64,000 nt of DNA, from positions 496,001 to 560,000 of the forward strand of contig NZ_WKJH01000002.1 in assembly GCF_009674825.1 (NCBI RefSeq). The letters are read 5' to 3'. The position numbers and the translations under genes are program-made. The notes under the pieces were generated by a model that was not told where the DNA came from, ran no database searches, and worked only from the letters and a program-made list of their open reading frames with translations. This stretch comes from Maribacter luteus. Its GTDB lineage: Bacteria > Bacteroidota > Bacteroidia > Flavobacteriales > Flavobacteriaceae. This document shows, in pieces, positions 9,201-17,497 of the stretch; within the stretch, counting starts at the first letter, position 1, and every line of letters starts with the position of its first letter.

Positions 9201-10125
9201 TATGTATATCCTCAAAAAAACTAAGGGCCTGAACGCCTTCTAAATCTTTTTCAAACAAGTTAACGTAGGAGTGGAATTCAATAGCATTTCTATTTTTATC
9301 CACAATGGAAATACCCTTTTCACCACCGATCCAAATTCTGTTTTCCGAATCCTCAATGATCGGGTTATCGGCAAAACGCAATGAAACCAAGGCATTAAGT
9401 TCAAGTTTTCTGGAAATCGTGTAGGTACCATTAGAATTACCGTAGATTGAGAGTATCTCATTTTCCAGACCGAAAATCCGATTCCCTGAATCGATAAAAA
9501 TATTATTTATCCGTTCTTTGGAATTATCGATAACCTTTTTAAAACTGCCCCTTTGGGCATTAAAAGCAAATATGCCCGAGGAAGAAAGAAAGAAAATATC
9601 CCCATCGGTATTTTTTAAAAGGTCGATGACCTTTCCGCCAAATACCCTTTCAAAACCATTCGTGTCGCTTGTTTTTTTGAAAAGTCCACCATCAGTCGCT
9701 ACATACAAACTCCCATTTTGGTCGGTAAGCAGTTTATTGATCGATGTAATCGTATCGTTTTGATAAACAATTGCCAGATGTTCGAATTCATTTTTTGCTA
9801 TATCGTATGAATCAAGACCCCCATAGTCAACCCCTAACCATAGTTCATTTTTAGATTTTTTGGCAATCCGTTTCACCCAATTGGCAACGGGACTATTGCT
9901 ATCTTCAGGGTTGTGGGTTATACTTTCAAAGGTATAGCCGTCAAAACGGTTAAGACCATATTGGGTTGCCAACCAGATGTAGCCTTTATCATCCTGTGAA
10001 ATATCAGAAATCCAATTATTGGAAAGTCCATCACGGGTATCCCAAACCCTTGGCTTATTCTGGGCTCCTATACCACAGAGGGAAAGCATAAAGAGTACTA
10101 TACAAATCTTAGTATTAAAACGCAT
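6229..10125 (-). CDS. Hybrid two-component system sensor/regulator (HTCS) with AraC output
   Basis: A 1298-aa one-protein signalling system. Order: signal peptide (1-22), Reg_prop beta-propeller repeats (about 25-630; WDTRDGLSNNWISDISQDDKGYIWLATQYGLNRF), Y_Y_Y domain (about 680-765; YRVENLSDAWQNNGSERWVTF), one membrane helix (about 775-797), HisKA with phospho-acceptor His808 (VAHEFKTPL), HATPase (about 915-1030; NAIKNT, DNGIGI, GGTGIGLS), receiver with phospho-Asp1099 (LVLTDLMMPGKDG), and AraC helix-turn-helix (about 1195-1295). In Bacteroidota such proteins sense oligosaccharides in the periplasm and switch on polysaccharide utilisation genes. No SusC/SusD pair is next to it, so its regulon is remote or consists of other genes here. 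Confidence 0.95.
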   Translation of the reverse strand: MRFNTKICIVLFMLSLCGIGAQNKPRVWDTRDGLSNNWISDISQDDKGYIWLATQYGLNRFDGYTFESITHNPEDSNSPVANWVKRIAKKSKNELWLGVDYGGLDSYDIAKNEFEHLAIVYQNDTITSINKLLTDQNGSLYVATDGGLFKKTSDTNGFERVFGGKVIDLLKNTDGDIFFLSSSGIFAFNAQRGSFKKVIDNSKERINNIFIDSGNRIFGLENEILSIYGNSNGTYTISRKLELNALVSLRFADNPIIEDSENRIWIGGEKGISIVDKNRNAIEFHSYVNLFEKDLEGVQALSFFEDIHKNMWIGTNKGLALISTFSNRFQSKNIPPIGTDLHDIREFNQVNGTLLIAANEGLFRVNEEKQVQSILTKKIYGMHLSDSGHIYAIGNGFYEIDTTSFKVKVLSSSYFKGGWSIAEDAIGDLWMVTAGNLICYRKESGVFQTFDITKMPALHDVPRIDLLIDTQGRLWLCTLSSGVYVLENPEELKSGGEPQFRNINYISGDKKSLSHRLATSLLEASDGTIWVGTDAGLNAVDPLTFEVKRYLKKDGLKDEKIMALAEDDFGNIWGSTVGNGIFQLDNNTGAFNFFGQEDGLNSSNFLLSSAYKNAEGLLFFGTDAGMEVVNPKLFKDFVKPKIDFFFTHAQLVPQASEETVRKINPQQDEIILDYEHNSFIINYTTLNYHLAEKTKYQYRVENLSDAWQNNGSERWVTFNSLPPGGYELEVVAMNPDLDFITDRLCLKITITPPWWQTKLAYSCYFLLLLSLFFGVHKYILRRNLDIAEKRRLQELDVFKTTFFNNVAHEFKTPLAVISGMANTLRKKGNKEIDHSAKTIIRNSDELNDLVNQILDLSKLDVGALNLTLAHGDIIVYLKYILGSFGSLAAAKEIRLHFLSSVETLYMDFDAQKIKYIFSNLLSNAIKNTPVKGDIYLQISHRDLQAEFVVKDNGIGISKEDLKLVFERYHQVKGHMGGTGIGLSFTKELVHLMNGTISAKSTVGQGSSFKVILPIVHKATEQILFDKEYQTIHLDRRELRPNSNEMAITLPIVQIIEDNLDICSYLESILKHEYHLNFDHNGDSGVKNVFETVPDLVLTDLMMPGKDGFEVCNEIKSNPITDHIPIIMLTAKSDSESKLEGLKLGADAYLEKPFDEKELTIRIAKLLEQRETLRKKYRNPDFWKQNDAKVTQETDAFIIKARAIIEDNIGDSRFGILELCRALGVSRSNLHRKLKALTDLSTSAFIQMVKLQKARQLLKITEKNVSEVAYEVGYDDPAYFSRLFSKTFGYPPSETRKNQ

Positions 10126-10149
10126 ACATTTTTAAGTAGCCATTGTATT

Positions 10150-10157
10150 CAAAGTTA
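10150..10157 (-). promoter_or_regulatory. Candidate -7 element of the HTCS gene
   Basis: The minus strand reads TAACTTTG, fitting TAnnTTTG, 25 bp before the ATG at 10125. No clear -33 TTG is found at 17-23 bp, so this is weak. Confidence 0.35.
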
Positions 10158-10546
10158 CTATTGATTGAAGCAAGATCTGGTATAAGATATTCTATTTAAA
10201 GGTACTTAGAAAATAAAGCATACTTCACCCTCTTTGTATGAATGACCACTACCACTGTTTCAATGGCCGTTTACCCAATTTAAATGGTGATCGTTTATTT
10301 TTCATAGGTTAGAAAACCAACCTAGTTCTCCCTTAATAAAAAGAATCTTTTTTTGAACATGAACACCCCATTGTATTACTCCCTCTATATGTGATTTTTG
10401 ATACCATTTTCCCACTTTGACCATGCTGTATGCACGAAACATAAAATTCGATGAATACCGATGTGAAATACGCCCCGGGAGGATAAATAAATGGGACCAA
10501 CCCAGACGTTGTTAGTAAATTGGAAAAAGAAAGCATAAACAATCTA

Positions 10547-10573
10547 CACTACGAAGTCACAGACTTCGTAGTG
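10547..10573. repeat. Perfect 12-bp hairpin in a gene-free stretch
   Basis: CACTACGAAGTC (10547-10558) and GACTTCGTAGTG (10562-10573) are a perfect inverted repeat with a 3-nt loop. No U-tract follows on either strand, so it is not a standard terminator. The surrounding stretch 10158-10629 contains no credible gene; its only open frame on the minus strand (10333-10542) has atypical composition and no recognisable features. Confidence 0.5.
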
Positions 10574-10629
10574 CGATTTACTGTCCCTATCTATGAACCA
10601 TTCGTAATATTTCTTCTTTTGTCCAAAAT

Positions 10630-10656
10630 AAAAAAAGCCCCCAATTTCTTGAGAGC
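10630..10656 (-). terminator. Rho-independent terminator after tRNA-Asp
   Basis: Immediately past the tRNA 3' end the minus strand forms GCTCTCAA-gaaa-TTGGGGGC, an 8-bp stem with two G-U pairs and a GAAA loop, followed by seven T. Confidence 0.8.
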
Positions 10657-10660
10657 TTTG

Positions 10661-10734
10661 CGGTCTGGACGGGACTCGAACCCGCGACCCCCTGCGTGAC
10701 AGGCAGGTATTCTAACCAACTGAACTACCAGACC
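10661..10734 (-). tRNA. tRNA-Asp (anticodon GTC)
   Basis: The 74-nt minus-strand sequence folds as a cloverleaf: acceptor stem GGTCTGG/CCAGACC plus discriminator G, D-arm AGTTCAGTTGGTTAGAAT, anticodon loop CTGTCAC with GTC (positions 10700-10698), and T-arm with GGGTTCGAGTCCC. The CCA end is not encoded; the sequence after the discriminator is CAAAGC. Its own promoter lies upstream and a terminator directly downstream, so it is a single-tRNA transcription unit. Confidence 0.97.
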
Positions 10735-10751
10735 GTGGCGTTTAGCGAGTG

Positions 10752-10782
10752 CAAATATACATTGCTTATTCAATTGCACAAA
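10752..10782 (-). promoter_or_regulatory. Promoter of tRNA-Asp
   Basis: On the minus strand: TTTG (10782-10779), 19-bp spacer, TATATTTG (10759-10752), a perfect match to the Bacteroidota sigma-ABfr consensus. The -7 element ends 17 bp before the tRNA 5' end. Confidence 0.85.
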
Positions 10783-10809
10783 CATTTTTTTAAAAAATAT
10801 TTTGCAACA

Positions 10810-11739
10810 TTAAAGGAATTTCTGCCGTTCTCCCATAAAAGTGTTCAAGACCTTTGAGAAATCGCCCCGTACATCGACCTCAACATACTTTATCTTATAT
10901 TGGGCACATTTTAATTTTAAGCTATCGAAATAGGTTTTTATGGCTTTTTCGTACCCTTCTTTCACTGTGTCGGAAAACAAATCTATATGTTCCCCGGTCT
11001 CTACATCCAAAAAACGCTTGGGGGCATTACTGAAATCGAAATGCAATTCCTTATCCGCATCCAACAGATGAAATAAAACCACCTCGTGCTTATTGTACTT
11101 TAAATGCCTTAGCGCATCGAATATACGTTCATCATCCGTAGTGGTCTGGAACATATCGGTAAATAAAAAAATAAGGCTCCTACGTTTTATCTTTTCGGCG
11201 ATTAAATGCAAATAGGTATAAATATCGGTTTGTTTTGCCGGTTTGGTATCCAAACTGATCTCACTTAATTTGGATAGGAGCATTTGATGGTGGCGCTCGC
11301 TTCCCTTTTCCGTGGAATAAAAACTATAGCTATCTGAGAAAACACTGAGCCCAACTGCATCACGCTGCCTTTTAAGTATATTCATGATCGCTGCAATGGC
11401 CAATACCCCGAACCCTATTTTGTTCAGATTATCAATGGTCGGGTTCGCGATTTCTGGATAATACATTGAGGCGGAGTTATCCAAGATCATATGGCACCGT
11501 AGATTGGTCTCTTCTTCATATCGCTTGGTATACAACTTATCGGTCTTGGCGAACAGCTTCCAATCTATATGCTTTGTACTTTCCCCTTTGTTATAGATCT
11601 TATGTTCGGCAAACTCGGCCGAGAAACCGTGAAACGGACTCTTATGTATACCACTGATAAACCCCTCAACGACTTGTTGCGCCAAAAGTTCCAAATTCTG
11701 GAATAAGCTTGCCTTGTCTAACTCCGATCTTAGATCCAT
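10810..11739 (-). CDS. DUF58 / vWA-like protein
   Basis: The 309-aa protein has the DUF58 signature around residues 35-75 (FHGFSAEFAEHKIYNKGESTKHIDWKLFAKTDKLYTKRYEEETN) followed by a von Willebrand factor A-type fold with an incomplete MIDAS motif (MILDNSASMYY, about residues 84-94) and LIFLFTDMFQTT (about 193-204). No signal peptide or membrane segment is visible. Family members usually sit in MoxR-ATPase / BatA-type clusters that act on envelope stress or protein maturation, but no moxR gene is near here. The stop lies about 75 bp from the tRNA gene on the same strand, and the gene follows trxA across a strong terminator, so it probably has its own promoter. Confidence 0.85.
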   Translation of the reverse strand: MDLRSELDKASLFQNLELLAQQVVEGFISGIHKSPFHGFSAEFAEHKIYNKGESTKHIDWKLFAKTDKLYTKRYEEETNLRCHMILDNSASMYYPEIANPTIDNLNKIGFGVLAIAAIMNILKRQRDAVGLSVFSDSYSFYSTEKGSERHHQMLLSKLSEISLDTKPAKQTDIYTYLHLIAEKIKRRSLIFLFTDMFQTTTDDERIFDALRHLKYNKHEVVLFHLLDADKELHFDFSNAPKRFLDVETGEHIDLFSDTVKEGYEKAIKTYFDSLKLKCAQYKIKYVEVDVRGDFSKVLNTFMGERQKFL

Positions 11740-11768
11740 ACTTGATTTTTGTACCTCTAATATAAAAC

Positions 11769-11797
11769 AAAAAGACCCTGACGATGTCGTCAGGGTC
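11769..11797 (-). terminator. Rho-independent terminator after trxA
   Basis: GACCCTGACGA-TG-TCGTCAGGGTC (11774-11797) is a perfect 11-bp stem. On the minus strand it is followed by TTTTT, so it fits the end of the trxA transcript. Confidence 0.85.
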
Positions 11798-11821
11798 CTT
11801 TAAATACAAGAAATTTTCTTT

Positions 11822-12139
11822 TTACAATAGTGCATCAATAGCATCGGTATAGACTTTCTTAGGTGAAACACCTACTTGTCTATTTACGATCTCACCATCT
11901 TTGAACACTAATACGGTCGGGATATTACGTACCCCATATTTTGCTGCGAACTCTTGATTAGCATCAACATCCACTTTGCCGATAACGGCTTTTCCTTCAT
12001 ATTCGGTACTTACCTCATCGATGATAGGACCTACCATTCTACAAGGACCACACCAAGCTGCCCAAAAATCCACTACTACTGGTTTATCACTTTTTAAGAC
12101 TACTTCATCAAAAGTAGCATCTGTTATTTCTAATGCCAT
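11822..12139 (-). CDS. trxA: Thioredoxin
   Basis: A 105-aa cytoplasmic thioredoxin of normal length with the redox-active motif WCGPCR (about residues 29-34) in the context VVDFWAAWCGPCRMVGPII, the buried Asp at DFWA, and the cis-proline loop NIPTVLVFKDGE (about 73-84). It reduces disulfides in client proteins using electrons from thioredoxin reductase, which is not in this window. The gene is monocistronic: a -7 element lies upstream and a perfect terminator hairpin downstream. Confidence 0.97.
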   Translation of the reverse strand: MALEITDATFDEVVLKSDKPVVVDFWAAWCGPCRMVGPIIDEVSTEYEGKAVIGKVDVDANQEFAAKYGVRNIPTVLVFKDGEIVNRQVGVSPKKVYTDAIDALL

Positions 12140-12161
12140 GTCTGTATGTTTAATTATTATG

Positions 12162-12169
12162 CAAATTTA
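12162..12169 (-). promoter_or_regulatory. -7 element of the trxA promoter
   Basis: The minus strand reads TAAATTTG followed by C, a full TAnnTTTG match, 23 bp before the trxA ATG. The expected -33 region has only GTTA, so the upstream element is poor. Confidence 0.55.
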
Positions 12170-12241
12170 GTCAATTATTTTGCCTTAACCTTACTAACGT
12201 AATATACATTTTACCTATTGCCGTATCGAAGGAATTTATCG

Positions 12242-15200
12242 TTAATTTAACTTATAATGTACTTCTTGGGCTTCCAACCGATGTAACAAGTCACTGGTTA
12301 TCTGTACTTTTTGTTTTCTGCTGGATAGGTTCACCTTTATTTCCTCCTCCATTTCATATACGACAAAATTCAATGGATGGTTTCCTTTATGTGCGACCAA
12401 GGTATTCTTTAGATCCTCTATACTTTCCTCCCGTAACTCGTCTATGTTCAATTTAATGGTCAGTTTCTTGGCAAAGGTTTCCATTACATCTTGAAGCAAC
12501 ATGAAATTATTGAACTGCATCCTCGGATCGCCTTTTTTCCCCGTATCCCTATTGACCCATCCTTCACGAATGAATATTTTGATATATACAAAGGAATTGA
12601 TCATAAGAAAATGCCTGAACTTGAGGTACTCTTCCCCGAAAATCCTAAACTCAAAAGAATCGGTATAATCTTCAATGGTGAACATGGCCCATCCTTTCCC
12701 GTTCTTCGATACACGGTGCTGTACATCGGACACTACCCCTGCTATTGAGATTTCACGGTTTACGATTTCCTCTAAATTCTGGACATTGGCCACACTGGCA
12801 TTACAGAATGCATTGATCTCGGTCTTGAAATCATCTAAAAGATGACCGGAAATATAGATTCCCACCACTTCTTTTTCCCTACGGAGTTTTTCCATGGTCC
12901 CCCATTCTTCACATGGCGGAACCTCAGGTTCGGGAATCTGCACCTCACTGGCTTCACCGAACAGACTTACTTGTGAAGAGTTCTGGTTTTCCTGAAATTT
13001 TGAACCATACTTGATTACCTTTTCCAGAAAGGTAACCCCATCACCGTCATGATGAAAATATTGTGCCCTATGGGTGGTACCGAAAGAATCGAATCCACCG
13101 GCAACGGCCAAACTCTCGAAAGCCTTTTTATTCGAGGCCCTTAAGTCTATTCGCTTGGCCATATCGAAAACCGATTTGTAAGGCCCTTCTTCTTTCCTGT
13201 TTTCCACTATGGTTTCAACAGCTCCCCTACCGACGCCCTTGATAGCACCCATTCCAAAACGAACGGCCCCCTCTTTGTTCACGGCGAATTTATAGTAAGA
13301 TTCATTCACATCAGGACCTAAAACATCCAAGCCCATTCGCTTACACTCTTCCATAAAGAAGGTAACCTGCTTAATGTCGTTCATGTTGTTAGAAAGTACC
13401 GCCGCCATGTATTCAGCAGGGTAATGTGCCTTACAATAAGCTGTCTGGTAGGCAATCCATGCATAACACGTAGAGTGACTCTTGTTGAATGCATAGGAAG
13501 CAAAGGCTTCCCAGTCTTTCCAGATTTTTTCGAGAACATCTTCAGGGTGCCCTTTGGCCGCAGCTTGCTTAATGAACTTAGGCTTCATCTTATCAAGCAC
13601 ATGCTTCTGCTTTTTCCCCATCGCTTTCCTCAAAACATCGGCCTCACCTTTGGTAAAGTCCGCCAGTTTCTGGGAAAGTAGCATCACCTGCTCTTGATAA
13701 ACCGTAATACCATACGTTTCGGCCAAATATTCCTCACAGGCATCAAGGTCATAGATAATTTCTTCGGTACCGTGTTTACGGGCAATGAAACTAGGTATGT
13801 ATTCCATCGGACCTGGACGGTACAAAGCGTTCATGGCAATAAGGTCGGCAAATACGGTAGGCTTTAACGACCGCATGTGTTTTTGCATACCAGGGGATTC
13901 ATACTGGAACACCCCTACCGTTTCACCCCGTTGGAAAAGTTCGTAGGTTTTTTCATCATCCAAAGGAAAGTTCTCCGGATCTAGCTCAATACCATGTTTG
14001 GCTTTTACGATCTTAACCGTATCCTTAATAAGGGTCAAGGTCTTCAATCCCAAGAAATCCATCTTCAACAGTCCGGCACTTTCAACGACCGAGTTGTCGA
14101 ACTGCGTGCAATACATGTCAGAATCCTTGGCCAAAGCCACGGGTACGAACTTGGTTATATCATCAGGGGTAATGATCACCCCACAGGCATGGATTCCCGT
14201 ATTACGAACCGAGCCTTCCAATACAAATGCTTGGTTCAAGGTTTCCGACTCCAAGCCCTGACCTTCCGATATGTTCAACAACTCATTGATCTTGAGCAGT
14301 TCTTCACTGTTGAATTTTTTCTTTAAAACAGCTTCATCGACCCCAATGATCTTTTTGAGTTTGGACATGTTGGGAATCAACTTAGCCATACGATCGGCAT
14401 CTCCCAAAGGTAAGTCCAAGGCACGGGCGGTATCCCGAATAGATGATTTTGCCGCCATAGTACCATAGGTGATGATCTGCGCCACCTGATTGGCGCCATA
14501 TTTATCGATCACATAATCCATGACACGCCCACGACCTTCATCATCAAAATCGATATCGATATCGGGCATTGACACACGATCCGGATTCAAGAAACGCTCA
14601 AAAAGCAGATCGTACTTAATAGGATCCAAATTCGTGATCCATAAACAATAGGCAACTACCGAACCTGCTGCCGATCCACGGCCCGGACCTACTGATACAT
14701 CCATTTTACGGGCCGCACGAATAAAATCCTCAACAATCAAGAAATAGCCGGGATATCCGGTTTTCTCAATGACCTCCAACTCAAAATCTATGCGTTCCGC
14801 GATTTCAGGTGTAATTTCACCATATCGTTTTTTAGCACCCTCATACGTTATATGTCGCAAGAATTTATTTTCCCCGCGTTTACCTCCATCCACTTTATCC
14901 TCTTCGAACTGAAATTCCTCGGGAATATCAAAAGCAGGTAACAATACGTCCCGGGCCAGGGTATAGGTTTCAATCTTATCTATTACTTCCTGTATATTAA
15001 TAATAGCTTCAGGAATATCCTTAAAGAGCTCTTTCATCTCTTCGGAGGACTTAAAGTAATACTCCTGATTGGGTAGTCCGTATCTATATCCACGCCCACG
15101 ACCTATAGGTGTTGCTTGCTTTTCACCATCTTTTACACACAAAAGAATATCATGCGCATTGGCATTTTCTTTTTTGGCGTAATAGGTATTGTTCGACGCT

Positions 15201-16678
15201 ATTAATTTAATGTCGTGTTTTTTGGCAAATTGGATCAATACCTGATTAACACGGTTTTCATCTTCTTGACCATGGCGCATCAGCTCAATGTAAAGATCAT
15301 CGCCGAATGTCCCTTTCCACCATAACAAAGCTTCTTCTGCCTGTTTCTCACCAACATTCAGCACCTTGCTCGGCACCTCGCCATACAAGTTACCGGTAAG
15401 TACAATGATGTCTTCCTTGTACTGTTCAACAATTTTTTTATCAATCCTCGGAACATAGTATTTCCCGTCTACAAATGCGATGGAAGACATTTTAGCCAAA
15501 TTATGGTAGCCATTTTTGTTCTTGGCCAGCATCACGATTTGATACCCGTTATCTTTTTGGGTTTTATCAGCGTGATTTTCACAGACCTGGAACTCGCATC
15601 CTACAATAGGGGTTATTTCTTTTTCCAATTTCGGCAACTCATTCAAAGGCTCTTCCCCTTCTTCCAAAGTGTCGTTTTGGGTCGCCTCAAACCTTCTTTT
15701 CAGCTCCTTATTTCTTGAAACGACCCCCTTATTGTGGTTAATGACCCCGTTCACAAAATGAAAGGCACCCATCATATTCGCATGATCGGTCATGGCAACG
15801 GCGGGCATATTGTTCTTCGCTGTCGCCTGGATCAAATCGGGCACACTGATTGTTGATTGCAATATGGAGAACTGGGTATGGTTGTGAAGGTGTACGAACT
15901 CCGCCGACTCCAATGATGCAAGGTTTTCCTGAATTTCTTCATGTGTTGCACCACCAGTATCTTTTTTCCAAAGGGCATCGGCAATTTTCTTGGAAGCCTT
16001 CTTTAGATTGATGTGTTTTAGCCCAATAAGCTCTATCTCCTTAGGGTTGGCTTCGGAGAATTGTCGAAAATAATCGGGTTGCACATCGAGTTGCTCTTGG
16101 GTATAATGCCCTTGGCGCACCAATTCCAAGAAACACCGTGTAGTTGCCTCCACATCGGCAGTGGCATTATGCGCCTCTGCAAATGGCTGGTTAAAAAGAT
16201 ACTCATGGAGTTCTGTCAGTGTAGGCAACTTGAATTTTCCCCCACGACCTCCCGGTATCTTGCATAGTAATGCCGTCTCCTCGGTACAGGTATCCAAAAC
16301 CGGTAGTTCTTGTAAGGGGTTCGCAACATCCAGTCGGTGATACTCAGCCCCCATGATATTCACATCGAACCCTACATTCTGCCCCACAATGAATTTTGTT
16401 TTGGACATGGCAACATTGAACTTTTCCAAAACCTCGGCCAACGGAATCCCTTTTTGGGCGGCAAGCTCGGTAGAAATACCATGGATCTGCTCTGCATCAT
16501 AGGGTATGTTGAATCCGTCGGGTTTCACCAAATAATCCTGACTTTCGACCAAATTACCCATGGCATCATGCAATTGCCAAGCAATCTGAATACAGCGTGG
16601 CCAGTTATCAGTGTCGGTAATGGGTGCATCCCATCGCTTGGGCAAACCAGTAGTCTCAGTATCAAAAATAAGGTACAT
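12242..16678 (-). CDS. dnaE: DNA polymerase III alpha subunit with fused DnaQ-type 3'-5' exonuclease
   Basis: A 1478-aa replicative polymerase. Residues 1 to about 190 are an RNase T/DnaQ-like DEDD exonuclease (FDTETTGLP with Asp6/Glu8; GQNVGFDVNIM; HNATADVEAT). Then a PHP domain begins near residue 265 (FVHLHNHTQFS, AMTDHANMMGAFHF), followed by the C-family polymerase core with the catalytic acidic motif PDIDIDFDDEGR (about 704-715), helix-hairpin-helix (GVGRGAVETI) and an OB domain (ISIAGVVSDVQHRV, about 1320). It copies the chromosome; the fused exonuclease would provide proofreading in cis, as in other Bacteroidota. The divergent gene is rpsP with 226 bp between them. A second, shorter alpha subunit (37207-40137) is in this window. 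Confidence 0.95.
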   Translation of the reverse strand: MYLIFDTETTGLPKRWDAPITDTDNWPRCIQIAWQLHDAMGNLVESQDYLVKPDGFNIPYDAEQIHGISTELAAQKGIPLAEVLEKFNVAMSKTKFIVGQNVGFDVNIMGAEYHRLDVANPLQELPVLDTCTEETALLCKIPGGRGGKFKLPTLTELHEYLFNQPFAEAHNATADVEATTRCFLELVRQGHYTQEQLDVQPDYFRQFSEANPKEIELIGLKHINLKKASKKIADALWKKDTGGATHEEIQENLASLESAEFVHLHNHTQFSILQSTISVPDLIQATAKNNMPAVAMTDHANMMGAFHFVNGVINHNKGVVSRNKELKRRFEATQNDTLEEGEEPLNELPKLEKEITPIVGCEFQVCENHADKTQKDNGYQIVMLAKNKNGYHNLAKMSSIAFVDGKYYVPRIDKKIVEQYKEDIIVLTGNLYGEVPSKVLNVGEKQAEEALLWWKGTFGDDLYIELMRHGQEDENRVNQVLIQFAKKHDIKLIASNNTYYAKKENANAHDILLCVKDGEKQATPIGRGRGYRYGLPNQEYYFKSSEEMKELFKDIPEAIINIQEVIDKIETYTLARDVLLPAFDIPEEFQFEEDKVDGGKRGENKFLRHITYEGAKKRYGEITPEIAERIDFELEVIEKTGYPGYFLIVEDFIRAARKMDVSVGPGRGSAAGSVVAYCLWITNLDPIKYDLLFERFLNPDRVSMPDIDIDFDDEGRGRVMDYVIDKYGANQVAQIITYGTMAAKSSIRDTARALDLPLGDADRMAKLIPNMSKLKKIIGVDEAVLKKKFNSEELLKINELLNISEGQGLESETLNQAFVLEGSVRNTGIHACGVIITPDDITKFVPVALAKDSDMYCTQFDNSVVESAGLLKMDFLGLKTLTLIKDTVKIVKAKHGIELDPENFPLDDEKTYELFQRGETVGVFQYESPGMQKHMRSLKPTVFADLIAMNALYRPGPMEYIPSFIARKHGTEEIIYDLDACEEYLAETYGITVYQEQVMLLSQKLADFTKGEADVLRKAMGKKQKHVLDKMKPKFIKQAAAKGHPEDVLEKIWKDWEAFASYAFNKSHSTCYAWIAYQTAYCKAHYPAEYMAAVLSNNMNDIKQVTFFMEECKRMGLDVLGPDVNESYYKFAVNKEGAVRFGMGAIKGVGRGAVETIVENRKEEGPYKSVFDMAKRIDLRASNKKAFESLAVAGGFDSFGTTHRAQYFHHDGDGVTFLEKVIKYGSKFQENQNSSQVSLFGEASEVQIPEPEVPPCEEWGTMEKLRREKEVVGIYISGHLLDDFKTEINAFCNASVANVQNLEEIVNREISIAGVVSDVQHRVSKNGKGWAMFTIEDYTDSFEFRIFGEEYLKFRHFLMINSFVYIKIFIREGWVNRDTGKKGDPRMQFNNFMLLQDVMETFAKKLTIKLNIDELREESIEDLKNTLVAHKGNHPLNFVVYEMEEEIKVNLSSRKQKVQITSDLLHRLEAQEVHYKLN

Positions 16679-16802
16679 TCAGTGTGTTTTAGTAACAAGA
16701 AAATAGCTTATAAAAATATACAAAAAGGGGCTTTAGGCAAATATCTAGTTATCATGAGTTATTAACCTCACCCCAATTCAATACAAATAACAACAAAACC
16801 TA

Positions 16803-16832
16803 TTGTGCATTTCAAGAATTGAAGTATATTTG
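16803..16832 (+). promoter_or_regulatory. Promoter of rpsP-rimM
   Basis: TTG (16803-16805), 19-bp spacer, TATATTTG (16825-16832): a perfect Bacteroidota -33/-7 promoter. Transcription should start near 16839, leaving a leader of about 65 nt before the ATG at 16905. Confidence 0.85.
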
Positions 16833-16873
16833 CAGCCCATTTTAAGGGACAAATAAAAAAGAATTAATAACCG

Positions 16874-16888
16874 AGGGTCGGGCACCCT
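16874..16888 (+). promoter_or_regulatory. Small hairpin in the rpsP leader
   Basis: AGGGT-CGGGC-ACCCT forms a 5-bp stem with a 5-nt loop, 16 nt before the start codon of rpsP. It could be a protein-binding site for translational control or just a chance stem; evidence is limited to the pairing. Confidence 0.3.
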
Positions 16889-16904
16889 ACAAAATTAATG
16901 TGAT

Positions 16905-17483
16905 ATGCCAGTAAAGATTAGATTACAAAGACACGGAAAAAAAGGAAAACCTTTCTATTGGATCGTAGCCGCTGATTCCCGTGCAAAGAGAGATGGTAAA
17001 TTCTTGGAAAAACTAGGAATCTACAATCCCAACACCAACCCAGCAACCATTGAATTAAAAATAGACAATTCCGTAGAGTGGTTGAACAATGGGGCACAAC
17101 CCACTGATACCGCCAGAGCAATACTTTCTTATAAAGGTGTTCTTTTAAAGCACCATTTATTAGGTGGTGTTCGTAAAGGAGCCTTGACAGAAGAGCAAGC
17201 TGAAGAAAAATTCAATGCTTGGATCGCTGAAAAAGAACAGGCCGTTGCATCTAAAGTAAGTGGATTGGATAAAGAAAAAGCAGATGCTAAATCTAAAGCA
17301 TTGGCTGCTGAAAAAGAAATCAACGAAAAACGTGCTGCTGAAGCAGCCGCTGCCGCTTTACCTGAACCAGAAGAAATAGTTGAGGAAGCACCTGTAGTTG
17401 ACGAAGCACCAGTTGAAGAAGTTTCCGCCCTTGATGCTGCTGTAGAAGAAGCAAAAGGAGAAGCTCCTAAAGAAGAAAAGTAA
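16905..17483 (+). CDS. rpsP: 30S ribosomal protein S16 with long C-terminal extension
   Basis: Residues 1 to about 80 are a normal S16 core (MPVKIRLQRHGKKGKPFYWIVAADSRAKRDGKFLEKLGIYNP ... WLNNGAQPTDTARAIL). The protein is 192 aa, about twice the E. coli length. The extra C-terminal half is a Lys/Glu-rich helix (about 105-150) and then an Ala/Glu/Pro-rich, acidic tail (EEIVEEAPVVDEAPVEEV). Extended S16 is common in Bacteroidota; the tail's role is unknown. S16 binds 16S rRNA early in small-subunit assembly. The gene is followed 14 bp later by rimM, which is the usual rpsP-rimM pairing. Confidence 0.97.
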   Translation: MPVKIRLQRHGKKGKPFYWIVAADSRAKRDGKFLEKLGIYNPNTNPATIELKIDNSVEWLNNGAQPTDTARAILSYKGVLLKHHLLGGVRKGALTEEQAEEKFNAWIAEKEQAVASKVSGLDKEKADAKSKALAAEKEINEKRAAEAAAAALPEPEEIVEEAPVVDEAPVEEVSALDAAVEEAKGEAPKEEK

Positions 17484-17497
17484 AATAACCCGAAACG

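Noticed and set aside
6229-10125. Polysaccharide utilisation locus around the HTCS
   Set aside because: No SusC, SusD or glycosidase gene within several kb; only the regulator is present.
10333-10542. 69-aa minus-strand frame in the gap beside tRNA-Asp
   Set aside because: No signal, domain or ribosome-binding context, and unusual composition; regarded as chance.
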